Source of the DNA: Takakia lepidozioides
Taxonomy: Eukaryota > Streptophyta > Takakiopsida > Takakiales > Takakiaceae
DNA length: 64,000 bases
Direction: 5' to 3'
Assembly (NCBI GenBank): GCA_030704615.1
Contig: CM060734.1
Span: forward strand, 47,880,042 to 47,944,041
Made by a program: the position numbers and the translations under genes. Under the pieces are notes generated by a model. The model saw only the letters and a list, made by a program, of their open reading frames with translations. It did not search any database and was not told the DNA's origin. Below are positions 23,411 to 37,117 of the stretch, one piece after another (positions within the stretch are counted from its first letter, which is position 1; every line of letters starts with the position of its first letter).

Positions 23411-26400
23411 GTTGCGACCAGAGTGCAACAACTGAACCCCAAAACCTGCCTCACACTCACTCGCAGCTGGCTCTTGACAATTACCAGTCTGTGATACGCC
23501 AAAGAGATCACCAGAACGACAAACAAGTTCGTTCGCCCACAGAAAACCGAACACCTGTTGGCCAAGGATTACCAGTGAGTTCGTTCGTTCAAATGCTACG
23601 AACGTTATTCAGCATTCGGGCATTACACTTCAATAACCCGATAAAGCTGCATACGCAAAGTCCGTGATAACACCGAGCGTCATTCCTTTCCGGAGTCGGA
23701 AGCTCAAATAACAGCAGGACTGCTGAAAATATTGAAAAGAATCGGTCCCAAACAACAGCTCAAGGTCTGAACACCGGGCATTGGAAAGAGGATTCAAACA
23801 GTGCACCAACCGACCCCCGAGACGCACCTTCTTGACACCCAGAATTTCAATTTGAATTCACCGGCTTCCCGTCCCCCAATTTGCACACCCGACCCGAAAC
23901 ACGAGACACGCGCGTACAAATGCAACTAGCAGCCTAACGACCATACCACATCTCCGTGCACAGCCTTCTAAACCAACACGGCCGCAACGTCAACAACAAC
24001 AGCAAGCACCTGCAACAAAAACGAAGGAAACAGAAGAAGAAGCTTCAACACCCCTCCACACTCAAAACAATCCCAATGATGAACCAACCCCTGACTGTCA
24101 CATTGAACAGGCAAGCATGAAACAGCCAGAGCTTCAAGCTTCAAGCTAAAGACTGCACTGCACTGCAGCACTCGGGATGCAGTCCTCACCAACCCCAACC
24201 ACTGGTGGTTTGCCAGCAATGGCTGTGCAGACTCTCGCAGACAGACACTCTGAGACAGACCCTGGACCTTGGCTCTAGCCTAGCCCATGCCAGAGCTCCA
24301 TGCAACGCAATGCCGCCTCTGCGCGACGATGCTGCCTTCCCATGCAGGCCCCGCTGCCCCGCCTGCACGCCCCTACCCCCCTCCTCTTCTCCCTGCCCGC
24401 ACTCAACACGCCACGCCAGCGGCCGTGCCCTGCCGTGTACGTTGCCTGCCTCCCTCATTACTCTGCGTGCGCCAGACCGTGCGCGGGAGCGTGCGCGTGC
24501 TGCCATCGTGCCCATGTCTCCCTCTCCATCCACCCCCGACGGACCTCCGCCGAGAATCTTTCTCCGGATGCGCATATTCACGGCATCTCTCACGGACGGG
24601 CGGTGGGATGACGTTTCCAGTCCTGCACGGATAGAGAGCGTGGATGGATATTCTCCTGGGATCTGTGAGGTGGATGAATGGAAGTGTACCTAAGTGCCAT
24701 TGCTACTTATGAACGGAGGTGCGGCGATGATCAGTATGACCCCCATCGGGTGGTGGTGAAAATCTGATCATACTACTCGCGTATGCCCGAATTATGAAAC
24801 GGCGGTGAGGACAATCGGCGTGCCGGATGGGATGGGATTGGAGCAATTGTTTTGCCATCCGGCATCGACTTGGTTGAGTGATATGCGTATATTGTTTTGC
24901 GGATATTGTTGTGTGCATCCGTCGATGGACTGGGATGTGTCGGTGCGGTTGTCGATCCGGTTGTTGAACGGATGTAGGGATGGAAGGGAGGAACGACTTG
25001 TTTAATTGGATTAGTTGTTTATTGTGGTCTCGTGGAGTTGCGACATGGCATCATGGGCATGAACATGACAGGGTCACGACGGGCAGGACGGGCAGTGCGT
25101 GGACGGGCAGGGGCGGGCAGGTACGTACGGGGCCATTGGGCAGGCGAGGTGAACAGTTGTAACCGCCCGCGCGGAAAGTTCCGCGGGCTGCCCGGGCGCA
25201 AGTAAACGCTCGCAGTCGTTGCTGCGGTTTCTTGCAGCGTAGCGTCGTGGACCGGGTCGTTCCTGGCCACCCGGCCTCGCCTGTTCCTGCCTGGAGACTG
25301 GGCCCTGCTTTTGTGTGTTGCGTCATCGGGCCAACTGGATGCCAGATTCCTGACGTGGACAGAATATTCAGATTCTACTTGGCTGGCCTCAGAGACTTTG
25401 CGGGCGGTAAATAAAGAAGGTTCCAGCAGTAGAAGGAATGGGCATGTGGGGCGGAAGAGTTGGGTCCAGGCATGTTCCAGGAAGGATTCTTCGGCAGCTG
25501 CTGCTCAGAAACTGACCTAGTAAACACACGGCAGACTGCTGAGGTGGTACTTATTTGAAAATGACATGTTTGACCGGGCCGGTTGTGCACTAGAATGGAC
25601 CGCCTCAGCACTGTTCTGCAATGTAACCCAAGCTGGATGGATGTTGCGAGAGGAATCAGAATCTGTAGCCAAAGGTGACATTATTGGTTCTGAAGCTTTG
25701 GTACAGGCGACAAGGACCCAGCAACAATTTTGATGGCCGGGAAGTTGTGATGTTTTGTTTGCCATGTATAAGAGGGGATGGAGGGCGGTCATGTCATGCA
25801 CTATTGTCCCTCTCTTTGTCCCATTCCTTCATGTGTGCGGTGCGGCCACACATTCCGCAACCTGCTACACTCAAAAACATGTTGTTCTCAGAATGCGGAA
25901 TTAACCAAATGTTGGCCGGATTTTCTTGGCACTGCAATGTCCAACCATGACCGCTCGCTATTGAAAACTAGCCTATAATTTTAAAGCCCACTTCCGAGCA
26001 GTGATGCACAATTATTACGTCCTCATTAACTTCGTCTCGTTGGATATTCCCAAATGTGGTCACGCATTTGAAGTTTAGTGTAAGTTATGAACACTGAATC
26101 ACATCATCCCTCCGTCTTTCATTGGAGCCATAATTCAGCACCCCAACAAAAGATACTTAATTGGCCTTGTATGTAGTATTATGACCTACAGTCTACTCCA
26201 CTTGATCCTTGCATCATTTTCAATGGAGTTGCAAGAGTGAGGCCCTCATCAAGTGGGCTTGCTTACACAAGACTATTATGCTGCTGATACCATTAATGGT
26301 TCCAAGGCGAGAGGAATTGAATGCTACGTGACTTTAGACGTGTCAGGGGTTTGTTTCTACAGTGGGGTTCTGTCTCCGAGAAAAAACATGGTTGCATGTC

Positions 26401-29400
26401 ATTCCGTCCCTGGGTTTTGTGCTGGAATCATTTTCTCTCTCGAGTGATGTTCTGGGTCTGAACAGTGAAGAGAATCATTAAGTTATGGAGAGGTCGGGGA
26501 ATCACCACTCCCCGCAAATGGAAGCCCGGAGTGAAGGCTCCACCACAATGATGGTGGTCATGGGGCTGGGCTGGCTGCTCCTGTTTGATTGAGGGAAAAG
26601 GTGATGTAATCAGGCTCTGTCGCTTGCAATGATGCACCGGGTTTGCGGGTGCTGCTGGACGCCATAGCCAGTAAGTATGTAGTGTCACAAGACCTCCGAG
26701 GGATGCAGGAGAGGGAGGCGAGAGAGAGATAGAGGGGAGAGAGGCAAGGCGGGCATTAGGCTGACGGGGGTGGCCCACCACACGCTGCTCATCATCGATA
26801 GTGAGAGCTTGAATCGCCATTTATTCCGCGCGTTTAGGTGCAGTCACGAGGTTGTTGCTGCCCTGCTTGTCTCCTCCCCTCGGCTAATAAGGAATCAGGA
26901 TTACGGCTTGCTAATCAGCATTAGGGGCTGTGATTTGAGCTTTGTGATTTGGGGTGGGATCAGAGGTTTATTTATGGATGCATGGGTAGACAACCCAGCA
27001 TCCATGTGCTGATGAGCATTATGCTCAATGATCACCGTCACTCTGCCTGGCTGCCTGCAATGATCTGAGAGGAGCAACCACGCGATTCCTGCGTTGGAAG
27101 CCGCGTCCAGCTCGGTGGTTGGTCTCACACAGCAGAGGCCCCCAGAGGGGGGTAAAAAAGTATGGTGCATTATGCAATAGAAAGTGTCCTTTTGGCTTGC
27201 TTCTTATTGCCGCCGCCTGCTTCCACCAAGCTCACCAGTTTCCTCGTCCCTGCCATGATGCCAGTTTCATTATGCCCGCTTTGAATTATATTACCAAATG
27301 GACATACATGCTGAGGCTTTCCAGCTGGATGTGTGTCCCCATGGATACCTACTCTGGAAACGAGAGTCAGCACGGCTTTGGAATTGACTAAGCTTGCAGA
27401 GTGGTGGTGGGTGAGCTCACACTGCTCTGTTCCGCTCTTCCCCTGGACGTCATCTCATGCCTCTATAATTGCAATGCAACTGTGCAAGTAGCATATTCCC
27501 GTTCAACCCCAGAACAGAGAGCTCTTCATTCCACACTATAATCAACTATATCAGCCCACTGACCGCCATGTAGAAACTGGTGCGCAAGGCACACTCATGC
27601 TGCTGGCAAGGCTTTCAGTGGATGCAGGCAAAGCATGCAAGCCGGCCACCGTTTGTGCTGCCACTGTAGGCAAGGCTGCGTTGTAATGCACTGCCTCTAG
27701 TCACGGACTCATCAGCAGAGGGTGCTGTCGTTAGGCTAAGCCTCAAACTAAGCAGCATTAATGCTGGCACTGGATTCGGGGCCCCAGTAGACTGTTACCC
27801 GTCACGGCAGGCCAGCCCGTGTCAGCACTGACATCGCCAAACTCAACATGGCATTACAGCACCGACAGCAGAGCTCTGGCATGCGCGAGATGGTGGCTTT
27901 ATAAAAAAGCATGGTTATATCCCCCGCCTCCGGACACAATCCCACAGCCTCCAACAAACTTCTCCCACGGCCCCAGTCCTTGCGCCTTTCCCGCAACACT
28001 CTCTGCAATCTCTCACAAAAGCCTGCGCGCAGATAACTAAAGCACCTGCCAGTCAGCAAACCGCAGAGCCCGGTCGTCGTCGTCGTCGTCGCTCTCTCTC
28101 GCGCGCACGCACAACGTGAGTCGCTCCGAGTGGCGCGCACGCACGCACGATCGCGCGGCGCTCCCAACCCCGCGGCGCGCGCCGAAGACCGCGCGATGCG
28201 CAACTGAATCCCGGTTCCAAGAACGTTCGACAGTTACATTGCTGGGTAGGTAGGTAGGCCGGTCGGTTCGTGTATAGCCCTACTCTCCGCAAGTGCGTTG
28301 CGCCCGTCCACAGTGCACTCCAGCGTTTTTTTTATTGGCGAATTTTCGCCAGATTTCGACCTCAAAAAATAAAATGGAATATTCTGTCGCAAATCCCCTG
28401 TATTTTCATGGATGTTCACCAAATTTCTCCATATAAAAAATAATTATCGATGAATTCGCGAAATATGGATACAGAGGTGGATGAATTTCAGTGGATGAAC
28501 AGAATGTACCGCTATTTTCTGCAAAACTTTATAGCCACTCGTGCTGTTTTCCAAATTTCTTAAAAATACACTGGTGCACTCCCTTCAACCCCCACTGCCT
28601 ACCCTTAGAATCCCTTCCCACCCTCTCTTTTAAGAAAAAAAACTATTGTTATTACTTTTTTAATTTTAATGGAAAGAGGAGCGGAGCCCTGTTCATCAAA
28701 TCAAAGATCGAGGAAAAAATAACCTCGTGAGGGGCGAACAATGGGGGGGAACCTCCCATCCCTCTCTTCCAGGCATGCGGGCGGTGATAAAGCCATCTCC
28801 CATGCCGGCAGATATGGGAAGCTAATTTGCGGATAGGATTTATATATATATGACGGCCAACTGGAGTTAGTGTAAATAAGAGCCTCCTCCTTTTGGCTCA
28901 GGCTATTTTGCGGATATGCTGATTGGATAATGGAAGGGAAGTAGGCTTTCAACAAGAAATGAAGTCAAGCGTGAATGTGGCCAGACTTTTCGACTAGTAT
29001 CGAGTCATGCCACACTTGCTCCCGGAGCCCGTGTAACTAAGAGCCATTTCGGCTGAGGGGTGGGCCATATAACACACAAGACACAAAGAGGAGGACATGG
29101 AGGAGAGACAAGGGGTGCCAAAATGTGGGTTTAGTTGGGGGAGGTATGATGGTTCATGAATGGATGCAACTTGAGAACCAGCAACTTGAGAACCAGCAAG
29201 TAGCTAGCTACCAACTTTGTGATTAGTAACATGTACTTGGGCCTTTTCATATCATGTTGAGATGTCCCTAAGAAGCTCTCAGGTGTCGCCGTAGAGCACA
29301 GATTTTGTGATTGCTACTTAGCTTGAAGGTGGGTGGTCATCCACAATTGTTATGACTTGTACAAGTTGTTGATGTGCTTGTCAATTTGTCCCATCCCTCT

Positions 29401-30072
29401 CATTCGTCCCTCGTCGGAAAGAGTGTGTGATGACATTGTCATAAGATCATGTCTAGTTTGCAAGTTGGTGCTAATCACTTATAAAATGGTGATGACTGCA
29501 AACTAACTTCACGCGAACATTTCAATGGTGGGTGGAATCATGTTGAATCAGTGACCCAGCGATGGTTTGTCATTCACCGCATTCGTCGTCATTGTCTGGT
29601 AAACACAAAACAAAATTATGGATGGAGACAAGATCTCACTGTCCGATAGCGACTTCCATCCTAGCCGCATCATAGCAATATCAATCTTATCCTATGGGCA
29701 TATGCCCAACACTTGGTACACTACAATAAGGGCTCAGATACCTAAAGAATAACTCTTTGTCACCCATGGACTTCAATCACATCTCCTGCGTATATGGGGA
29801 GACAAACCAAATGGAACTGGGAACTAAGAACTAAGAACTAAGAAAAATCTCACCAAAGCGGCGGTTTGTTTCCTGGCAAATCTTCACAAAATTGCGATCT
29901 CAAAACTAGTCTTGCTACGTTTACAAAGGAAAACAAGGGAGAAAAAAGGATTTTTAGGGTTGTCAAGGAGCCTAGGTAGCCATTCGAGCTAGTAATGGAG
30001 GAGTTTGCCACATCAACTCGCCACTCACTTTGTTAGTAGCCAAAATCTTACTCTCCCTATTGCTTGACAACC
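23411..30072. other. Long spacer: GATA gene leader, then no recognised gene
   Basis: 23.4-24.7 kb is C/CT-rich and probably holds the GATA gene's leader and promoter; long ORFs there on both strands reflect composition. 25-28.3 kb has GC-rich patches, a (GTC)n run at about 28074, and a lone TATAAAAA at 27900 followed by a C-rich leader-like stretch and a possible donor AAC|GTGAGT near 28116. I could not attach a reading frame to it. 28.4-30 kb is AT-richer, with an (AACTAAG)3 repeat near 29820. Confidence 0.4.
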
Positions 30073-30150
30073 AGCATGTAGCCCAATGTTAATGGGCACA
30101 TACCACGATGGATGTGGTTGTGGGTTCAAACCCCGGTCTGGTGTGTCAGG
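30073..30150 (+). mobile_element. tRNA-like head of a SINE
   Basis: An A-box-like TAGCCCAATGTTAATGG and a B-box-like GGTTCAAACCC lie about 40 bp apart, the spacing of internal Pol III promoters. It resembles the heads in the 37-38 kb cluster (which have TAGCCCAGTGGTTGGG) but is in plus orientation. Folding does not give a clean tRNA, so it is called a SINE. Confidence 0.5.
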
Positions 30151-30296
30151 AAGGCAATAGCCCTTGACACAATAAGTTACGCTCATACTTTGTTTTTTTT
30201 CCCTATGCTTCGTAGTCACATCCCTTGCATAAAGGAGATTGATTTAATTCCTTTTTGTGTGCTTACTTGCCTAGTTATTAAAGGATTGGTTAATAC

Positions 30297-31353
30297 CAGT
30301 GTTGGGCGGGTATTACTTTTTCTAATACCAGACGGGTCCTGGTATTGAAAAGAAATTAATTTCAATACCAGCAGGCTCCATAGTACTGGAAGATTCACTT
30401 AATTGTAATATGCCAGTTCTCAATAGCAGTATGATTTTTTGATTTGCGGACGGATGGGTATTCCAATCTAATATCAACCGGGATATCAATGATTAAAATT
30501 AAAATTAAAGTAACCACTAAATTAATATGTCTTTAACTGAATTAAGAAGCATACTTGATTTCACAAAGAAATTAATTATTATGTTGCAAAATTCAGACTT
30601 TGCATTACATAATAATGTTTAAAATAAATAATATAAGTAGTGTTGCAGATTTTAGTATAGGGTAATGCCCCTTGTGTCGGGCATTCCCCAGGGCCTACCG
30701 CCCTGGGGAAGGCCCCAAAATCTGGGAATGCCCCACACGTGGGGCCTTACCCTGCTTAAAGAAATGCCAAAAATCTAAAAACATAATCTTTCTTAAGAGA
30801 GTTCATGATGCTGATCCTAAAAGCCGGTGCATTCTGCATTTCAGAATGCACTCGACGGAGCCTGGCAGAATGCACCTCCATGAATTCTTCTTTTTAACTG
30901 CACGACAAATACGAACAAATTTTTTTGGCAGTGCTTTGAGTATGCAAAGTGAAGCAATTGAAGCTAGTTGAAAGAAGACTGATTGCAAGCCTCATCATCA
31001 AATAAACTAGCATTTGCAATAAGGTCCGCAGATAAAGACACCCTACTTGTGCTAAGAAATGAAGAATAGTGGCGGGCCCTTGGGGCTGGACATGCCATGC
31101 CTGACATGTGCAACCCGCCCCATTTCATATCTATACCATGGTATAGTCCTTGTTTTTTCCCATAATACGAGTATTGGATGGGTATTGCCTTTGGCAATAC
31201 CAACCGGTTCTGTCACTAACCCTAGTATTGGAGTTGCCACTACTAGCCGGTTCGGTTATTAACCCTATTATTACAATAGCCAATACTAGCCGGGTCGGTT
31301 ATTCAATACCATGGTTGATACCCGGCCAGACTCTATATACCAGTCCAACACTG
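30297..31353. mobile_element. Non-autonomous hAT element with 8-bp target-site duplication
   Basis: The element starts CAGTGTTGGGCGGGTAT and ends as the complement of CAGTGTTGGACTGGTAT. It is flanked by gttaatac on the left and gttaacac on the right, an 8-bp duplication with one mismatch. The CAGTG ends and 8-bp duplication are hAT hallmarks. The 1057-bp interior has no transposase. Subterminal regions are rich in AATACC/GGTATT and copies of a CCGG(T/G)TCGGTTATT-like motif near the right end, resembling transposase-binding repeats. Confidence 0.85.
30661..30753. repeat. Nested palindrome inside the hAT element
   Basis: The core is TTCCCCAGGGC, loop ctacc, then GCCCTGGGGAA, a perfect 11-bp stem. 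Outer arms GGTAATGCCCC and GGGGCCTTACC, and inner arms GGGCATTCCCC and GGGAATGCCCC, also pair, giving an imperfect inverted repeat of about 90 bp. It may be an older foldback or MITE insertion. Confidence 0.75.
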
Positions 31354-31361
31354 GTTAACAC

Positions 31362-33498
31362 AATAAGATATGTAGGGTATCTAGTATCTATCTTAAGAAT
31401 GGATTATACCACACACTAAGTTGGCCTATGGTTTTCATAGAAGTGCCTTCAAATTGATTAGAATTTTACTCAACACTTCAAATTTTCATTCTCATCTTGC
31501 TAATGTCTACCAAATGTTTTCCCTAAGGTCTCACTTGGAACCTACCTAAGCATTTCGCACATCACAAGAAAAATTCCCTTGCACGGACCTAAAAAGAAGT
31601 GTCTAATTACAAAGTAGAAGAAGGCATTGTCATGATCCCCTTTGATTGCATGTAAGCAAGACCCAAGCTCAACAATTTTGACATGTCAAAAATTCTTTCA
31701 AGGTGTAACCAATCAATTCTACACCCACATGATTTGTCTCCCCATATGAGCATCATGTTGTATATAGATGGGCCACCTAGCCCATTGAAAGAAAGAAACC
31801 CTGCACCAAAGCAAGCACAAATCATGGTACCTATTCACCCCCCAGGATTTCAGTACCTTGGGTTTGGAGAGTGGAGACCTTCAAGAGACCCAATTTCTGT
31901 GTATACGAGAAACTTGCACAAGAAATTGAAGAACCTTAATAGTAGGATACTTCCCTCCAAAGAGGCTTGCTGAAATCCTATACGCATTGGTCACATGATA
32001 TTGATTTCCCGAAGGTTGGCTCAAATATTATTCTTGCGCAGCACTTTCAAATGCTTGAAAGCTGGTAACCAAATAAACGAGGCAGTTGCAGGATGTTCCA
32101 ATTGCACCAGGGAGAAGAGTGCAATAAACCATCACAGCTAGTAATCTGGCTATGGATCACATGTCCCCTTGCATCTTACTCACTGAATTGAGGAATATCA
32201 CTGCGATGGTCTCTCTACAGCCACCTTAGATCCTCCCCTTCACAGTAAGGGGTTTGTAGACCAATTTATCTGTGGAGCTTATGGGAGAAGATCTAGGGCA
32301 AGATACAGTGAGATCCTTGAAAGATAATACCTGTACTTGTTCTTTCCGCAACAGGTAAAATGAGTCTGGTTTTGATCCTGCAGTTTCATCCTGGCCGGGA
32401 GTGTGTGATTGACATACCAATTCTGACTAATATATGGGCCGCAACATCCCCAGCCAACGGATGCGGAAGCATTACAGGCTGCATACAAATAGCTGTCCAC
32501 TTAACCCAGGCTATGTTCAGATTATGCAAAACTATCAATGTATCTCTGCACAAACAGAAATATGTAGGTACCTGTATAGGTACTGTAAAATCCTTAGTCA
32601 GGTACTGGAGGGCTGCACAGTGTGCTATTGTTGTTACCTTACCCCCTCGATTCATGCTGATTAGGCCATGTGAGGTAAGACCGATCGCAACTGTTTCTTC
32701 ATGACCATAGAACCTTGGGACAAAGTCCTACATGGACCTGACAAAGCTTATCGAGCTCAAAGCTGAAAGCTCCAGCATGCATGCCAGTGTGAACTACTTG
32801 TGCCGAGACTTGCAACAGCTAGCAACCACTGCAACCCCAATCCAAGATGTATTAAAAACTTGTTATCTCCAACTCAATGCAATTAGGCCAAAGCAGATGT
32901 GAAGTACCGTAACGGAGCGCATCATTGTACAACTCAGCCTTGTCTGGTAATTATGGTGACACTACTATCTGCCTTTCTCCTTGATGCATGACCCTCTCTA
33001 TCCTTGTCTTCCAGGAACCAACTAAAGCACCCAGGGATCCATGGCAAACACAAAGTAGGAGCTGACCGATATTTGTGGCACAGTCACTGGCATAATCTAA
33101 TACCAAAATGGATTTTAATAACTCGGATTGCTAAGTACGTCTTTGTAACAAATGTACAGTGGCTAGTGTGACTGCTGATTGAAGTCAAACCATTGGTCAT
33201 GCAAAACAGATGTAAACCAAGATATCCTTCAAGCTCTGAAGAGGTCAGAGATGAGCACTGATCCTACGACAAAATGAGATGACTGGTGCCTACTATACTG
33301 TCATTTTCTGTTGTCCGACCACCCTCTACTTCCACATCAGTAAACTGAATCATTCCTTTGCAGTTTATTTTACATGAAGTCAAAGAATGGAGCTTAAAGA
33401 GCAGCGTATTTACCAAGTAAGTGAACTCACAAGACACCCTCAGCCCTCGGTTCTTGCTTTCACAGGGCTCTCACACCAGGTGAGGGAAGAAATGTCAG
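31362..33498. other. Spacer; one unrecognised plus-strand ORF
   Basis: A 96-codon plus ORF at 31683-31973 is proline-rich and protein-like (QYLGFGEWRPSRDP near its C-terminal half) but matches nothing I know and has no visible splice partners. The rest, including the 32.3-32.7 kb overlapping ORFs, shows no domain. Confidence 0.35.
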
Positions 33499-36400
33499 TT
33501 AATGATGACTTGCTTTGTCCCACTTGCTTTTCTTGCTGGAACGAGCCTCAGGCTTGGCAGAAAGGTCACTAGTTGAAGTAACCGTCTGGATCACCGAAGT
33601 TGAGCTAGTGGTGATGGCGGTGCTTGCTTCCCCCATCCCTACTTGTGTACTTATGGCTGACAGGCCTGCAAGCAGCAACCATTAACCTAATTTAATATTG
33701 GTCTTCACTGCAGGTTGAGCCACATGGGTTAGCAACCAGCAGGTTTCAATTTCTGATTGTAGGCACACTTGAACATCGAAAAAAAGTCCAAACACGCTGG
33801 GAGAGAAGGTTTTTATTAAGCCAAGCACATTACCAGCAAATCTGACCAACAGACAAATGCATCCGGGATCATGCATAACTGTCAACTGAATACACACCAC
33901 AGAAGATGAGATTGCAAACATGCTCCGGGCAAAAAGATTGTCAGGTTTATCATGATCTGTTCTCTGTCCACCATCTGAATGCACCTGCCACCCAAAATTT
34001 GAAATAAAACTGGAAGTAATTGCAGTAATGGACGCACTCTTGTGAGCAGTAAGAATCTGGATGATGGGTTTGGGGCGAAGGTCGGGCAGCAGCCCAGCTG
34101 CAGAGGTGGCACGCACGAAGTCAACATTATTGCGCTGACCCTGCTTCCTCTCCTGCTCCTTCCGTTCCATCTCCCTCCTCTGCTCTCCTGCTGCTCATCC
34201 CCCATCCCGTTGACACATTTACTCAATATCTTATAAGTACCCATCTTACTCTACAATGAGCACAGTCGTAGTCTGGAATAGTTTTCCAAAATTTAAGGTG
34301 CACAGAAAGCTGCAAGCTCGTCTGACAAATTAACATCCACTGTCAGTCATGAGCAGGGGCTGTACCCAGAGCATCATAAAAGTCGCTTGGATGGTAAGCA
34401 TGTGGATTGAAGATGTCGAGGTTGAAACAACTGCCAATTTGATCAATATTCTGATACTTAACAGCACGTTGCAAAAAATCAGGATTCCGGTATCCTTTTG
34501 AGTTGCGCAGGTCATCGTTGAAGCTTCTCCCTCCTTCCTTCAATATGGAATACCTCCCAAACTTGGCCTGCCAGGCACCAAATATAAGGCCTAGATTATG
34601 AAAATGTATCCCATGGAATCTACCTCTATCACTTTCAGGTTGGAACAGTCTAGTAATTGCTGAGGGCACCAGTAAACAGCTATGAGTACTGTTCGCAATT
34701 GACTTCAGATTTTAGTTCACCCATTTAATCTGTTCTTTGACAGGACAGTCTCAGCCACTCAGAAACTACCACCAACTTTCATGGAAAAGCTAGCCCCAAT
34801 CTGTACTCTGGAAATCCGGAAAACATTCATCCTCCCACGCATTACAGCAAGCTACTTAGACATGCCATGCAGGGTTCAACAAATACAAACAAACGAAAGT
34901 AAACAATCACACTTGCTCTCCATACCATCAAGAACATAAAAAACCAGAGCAGTTCCTAAGGCCTAAGAACAATAATCAGCACACCCAAAGACAGATCTGC
35001 ACCAGAGCTAAGGCCTAAGAACAATAATTAGCACACCCAAAGACAGATCTGCTGCCTGTGTAAACATGACTTCCAGTAGTTCCAACAACAAAATCATGTG
35101 GTTCCAAGTTTGGAAGGTGCTACAACTGAGCTGACAACCACTATGTACTTCCACTCCTATTGGTGGCAACTCCTCATTTCAAAACACAGCTGAATCGATC
35201 AGAGGTAGAAAGAAAGATGCCTGCATGCAATGCTCATACCTGCAACTCCTCTGAGCATGGGGTCCGTGGTGGAGATGGTAGAAAGTCGGCCAGTGCATCC
35301 GGTTCAGCTACAGGTGTGTTCCCACCATTTTCGATGGTGTCTTGTGCCACTGATATCTGCAGTTCACCTTCATCTCTGCTAGGGGTCAGCCCCTTCCCAG
35401 GTGAACGTGTCTGCAGTGGTGTCAGCAGCTTTTCATGCAGACCCCCTGTTCAGAGTTGTCACCCGCATGTCAGTGTGTTGCAGTCCAGTGCTGAATCAGA
35501 ATTGCAATGTCAGTTGTAGACTTCGTCATTGCATAGCAGCATTCCAGTTGCTCTTTCACATCGGAAGTCATAAGACATAGTTTACTTGGCTGGAGTTATA
35601 CTGAGGAAACTCACCAACTACTAAACCTTTCTCATGTTATTTTAAGGTTTGTTGTCCAAGAGAGAGGAAGCAGCTTGACTTGCTTTCCATCTCCTCCTAT
35701 GTGTCACCCATGCTTAGAACATTGTGATCAAAAAGTGGTACCATACAACTTCTTAGTAGTTCAAGCAGTGAATAGTAGAAAATTGGGATGTTATGACATG
35801 CTTGAATTAAAATTGAAAAGTGCAAGATTTTGGATTAAATTCGGGCTTTTGGCCAAGAGAAAGAAAGAAAAAGAGACTCACTCTATATGTACATGCCCAA
35901 GAACCACCTTGACCTAGCCTTCTAGGCACAGAACCCATCCCAGAATAGACTAATGCGGAGGAAGGGAAACCACCTAGCCACTTTCTGAGACTTTTTGGGG
36001 ATCATTCTTTTGAAGTTTGATGTGCCTTAGAGAATTGGCAAGTCTTTCAAAGGCAAGCACCACAGCTCACAGCAATACAGGTTGTCATCCCTCCCTTGTG
36101 TATAAAAAATTGCAGCAATACAAATCAGCATGGTTATAAGTAGCGTACCATTGTCCACCTCGATGGCATCCTCTAGCACCGCTCGCCCTGCGCTAAGAAT
36201 CTCGCCTTCCTGCACAGGCACTCACACATCAGCGAGCCCATCCGTGCATCCCCTGAGACAAGCAGGGCCACCTCTTACCAGTAAGAATCGATTACATGAC
36301 CTAAAATTGCTAGCAGAGATCATCGAACTTGGCTCTTGACATGAGCTGCTAGCTCTCACAGCTTACTGCATATCAAACAGACACCTAGTTTTACCCACAC

Positions 36401-36791
36401 AATCGAAGCCATTAAAACATTACTCAGCAAGTGACTATACTAAGCCCCTGCGAGTTAGGAACAGGCACCCCTTGTCATGGCCATTTCAAATAGCTGAATA
36501 GAAATCACCCACACATACGAGCTGAACCCTAACGGAGGCGAGAAAGATCTCGTCAAGCACCTTTCTCCAAAATGTAGGTCAGATCGGAAGAATCACCTCG
36601 TGCTCTGGAGAAGGAGCCGCCTCATCATGGGCATAGTCCACAATGCTTCCAGGTGCACGCCCACCCACGGCTTGTGCGTGTGAAGCAGCAGGGTGCGAGG
36701 GGGAGGCATCCCCATCCAAGTCATCGTCTGAATCCTGTTCTCCATACACTGACAGAAGCGCAATCCCCTCTGCTTTACGTCGACCGGCCAT
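33499..36791 (-). CDS. HCNGP / SAP30BP-like transcriptional coregulator
   Basis: Six exons on the minus strand: 36791-36597, 36209-36149, 35445-35240, 34567-34366, 34187-34038, 33665-33499 (TAA). All phases match and give 326 aa. Seen: KAEGIALLSVYGEQDSDDD at the N-terminus, an acidic/low-complexity stretch, DFLPSPPRTPCSEELQ, then the core RSFNDDLRNSKGYRNPDFL, VKYQNIDQIGSCF and YHPSDFYDAL, a charged EMERKEQERKQGQ helix, and SKKSKWDK at the very end. This is the full order of the HCNGP family, nuclear proteins tied to the SAP30/Sin3 corepressor and to splicing. The donor of the fifth exon (AAGA|GTGCGT) is the least certain; another phase-1 donor 100 bp downstream is possible. The gene looks intact. 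Confidence 0.92.
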
Positions 36792-37117
36792 CTCCACGAT
36801 GCTGTGCCTGCAAGCCCTCGCCTGATGAAGCTTCCCAAACACTCCCCCTTCAGTTTGACAACCCCAAACACACCTTGTCGTCCTCCATAACAGCACCCAC
36901 ACTGCCAACAACAAGTGCAGAAAAGACGCTCCTCAGAACGCCGAATCCCCTCATAAAACCATCGCCAGCCATGAGCCCACCTCCCCTTTCTCTCTCCTTC
37001 CACAGCGCTTGCCACCCCTATTCACTCATCTCACCCTAAACATCAGTAGATACCGTTTTAACTTTTAACATGTAGTAAAAAGGAGTGAGAGGATAAAAGA
37101 TAAAAGAGAAAAGATAA

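Noticed and set aside
24186-24693. Long overlapping ORFs on both strands (up to 162 codons)
   Set aside because: The region is C-rich with few AT-rich stop codons; all frames are open by composition, none has a domain, and it lies where the GATA gene's leader/promoter is expected.
27898-28120. TATA box (27900) with leader and donor as an unannotated gene start
   Set aside because: TATAAAAA and a C-rich leader are present, but I found no reading frame or downstream exon to attach, so it is noted only in the spacer entry.
36593-37039. ORFs of 128-140 codons on both strands upstream of the HCNGP start
   Set aside because: They are shadows of HCNGP exon 1 and its leader in other frames; the true frame is fixed by KAEGIALLSVYG and by splice phase.
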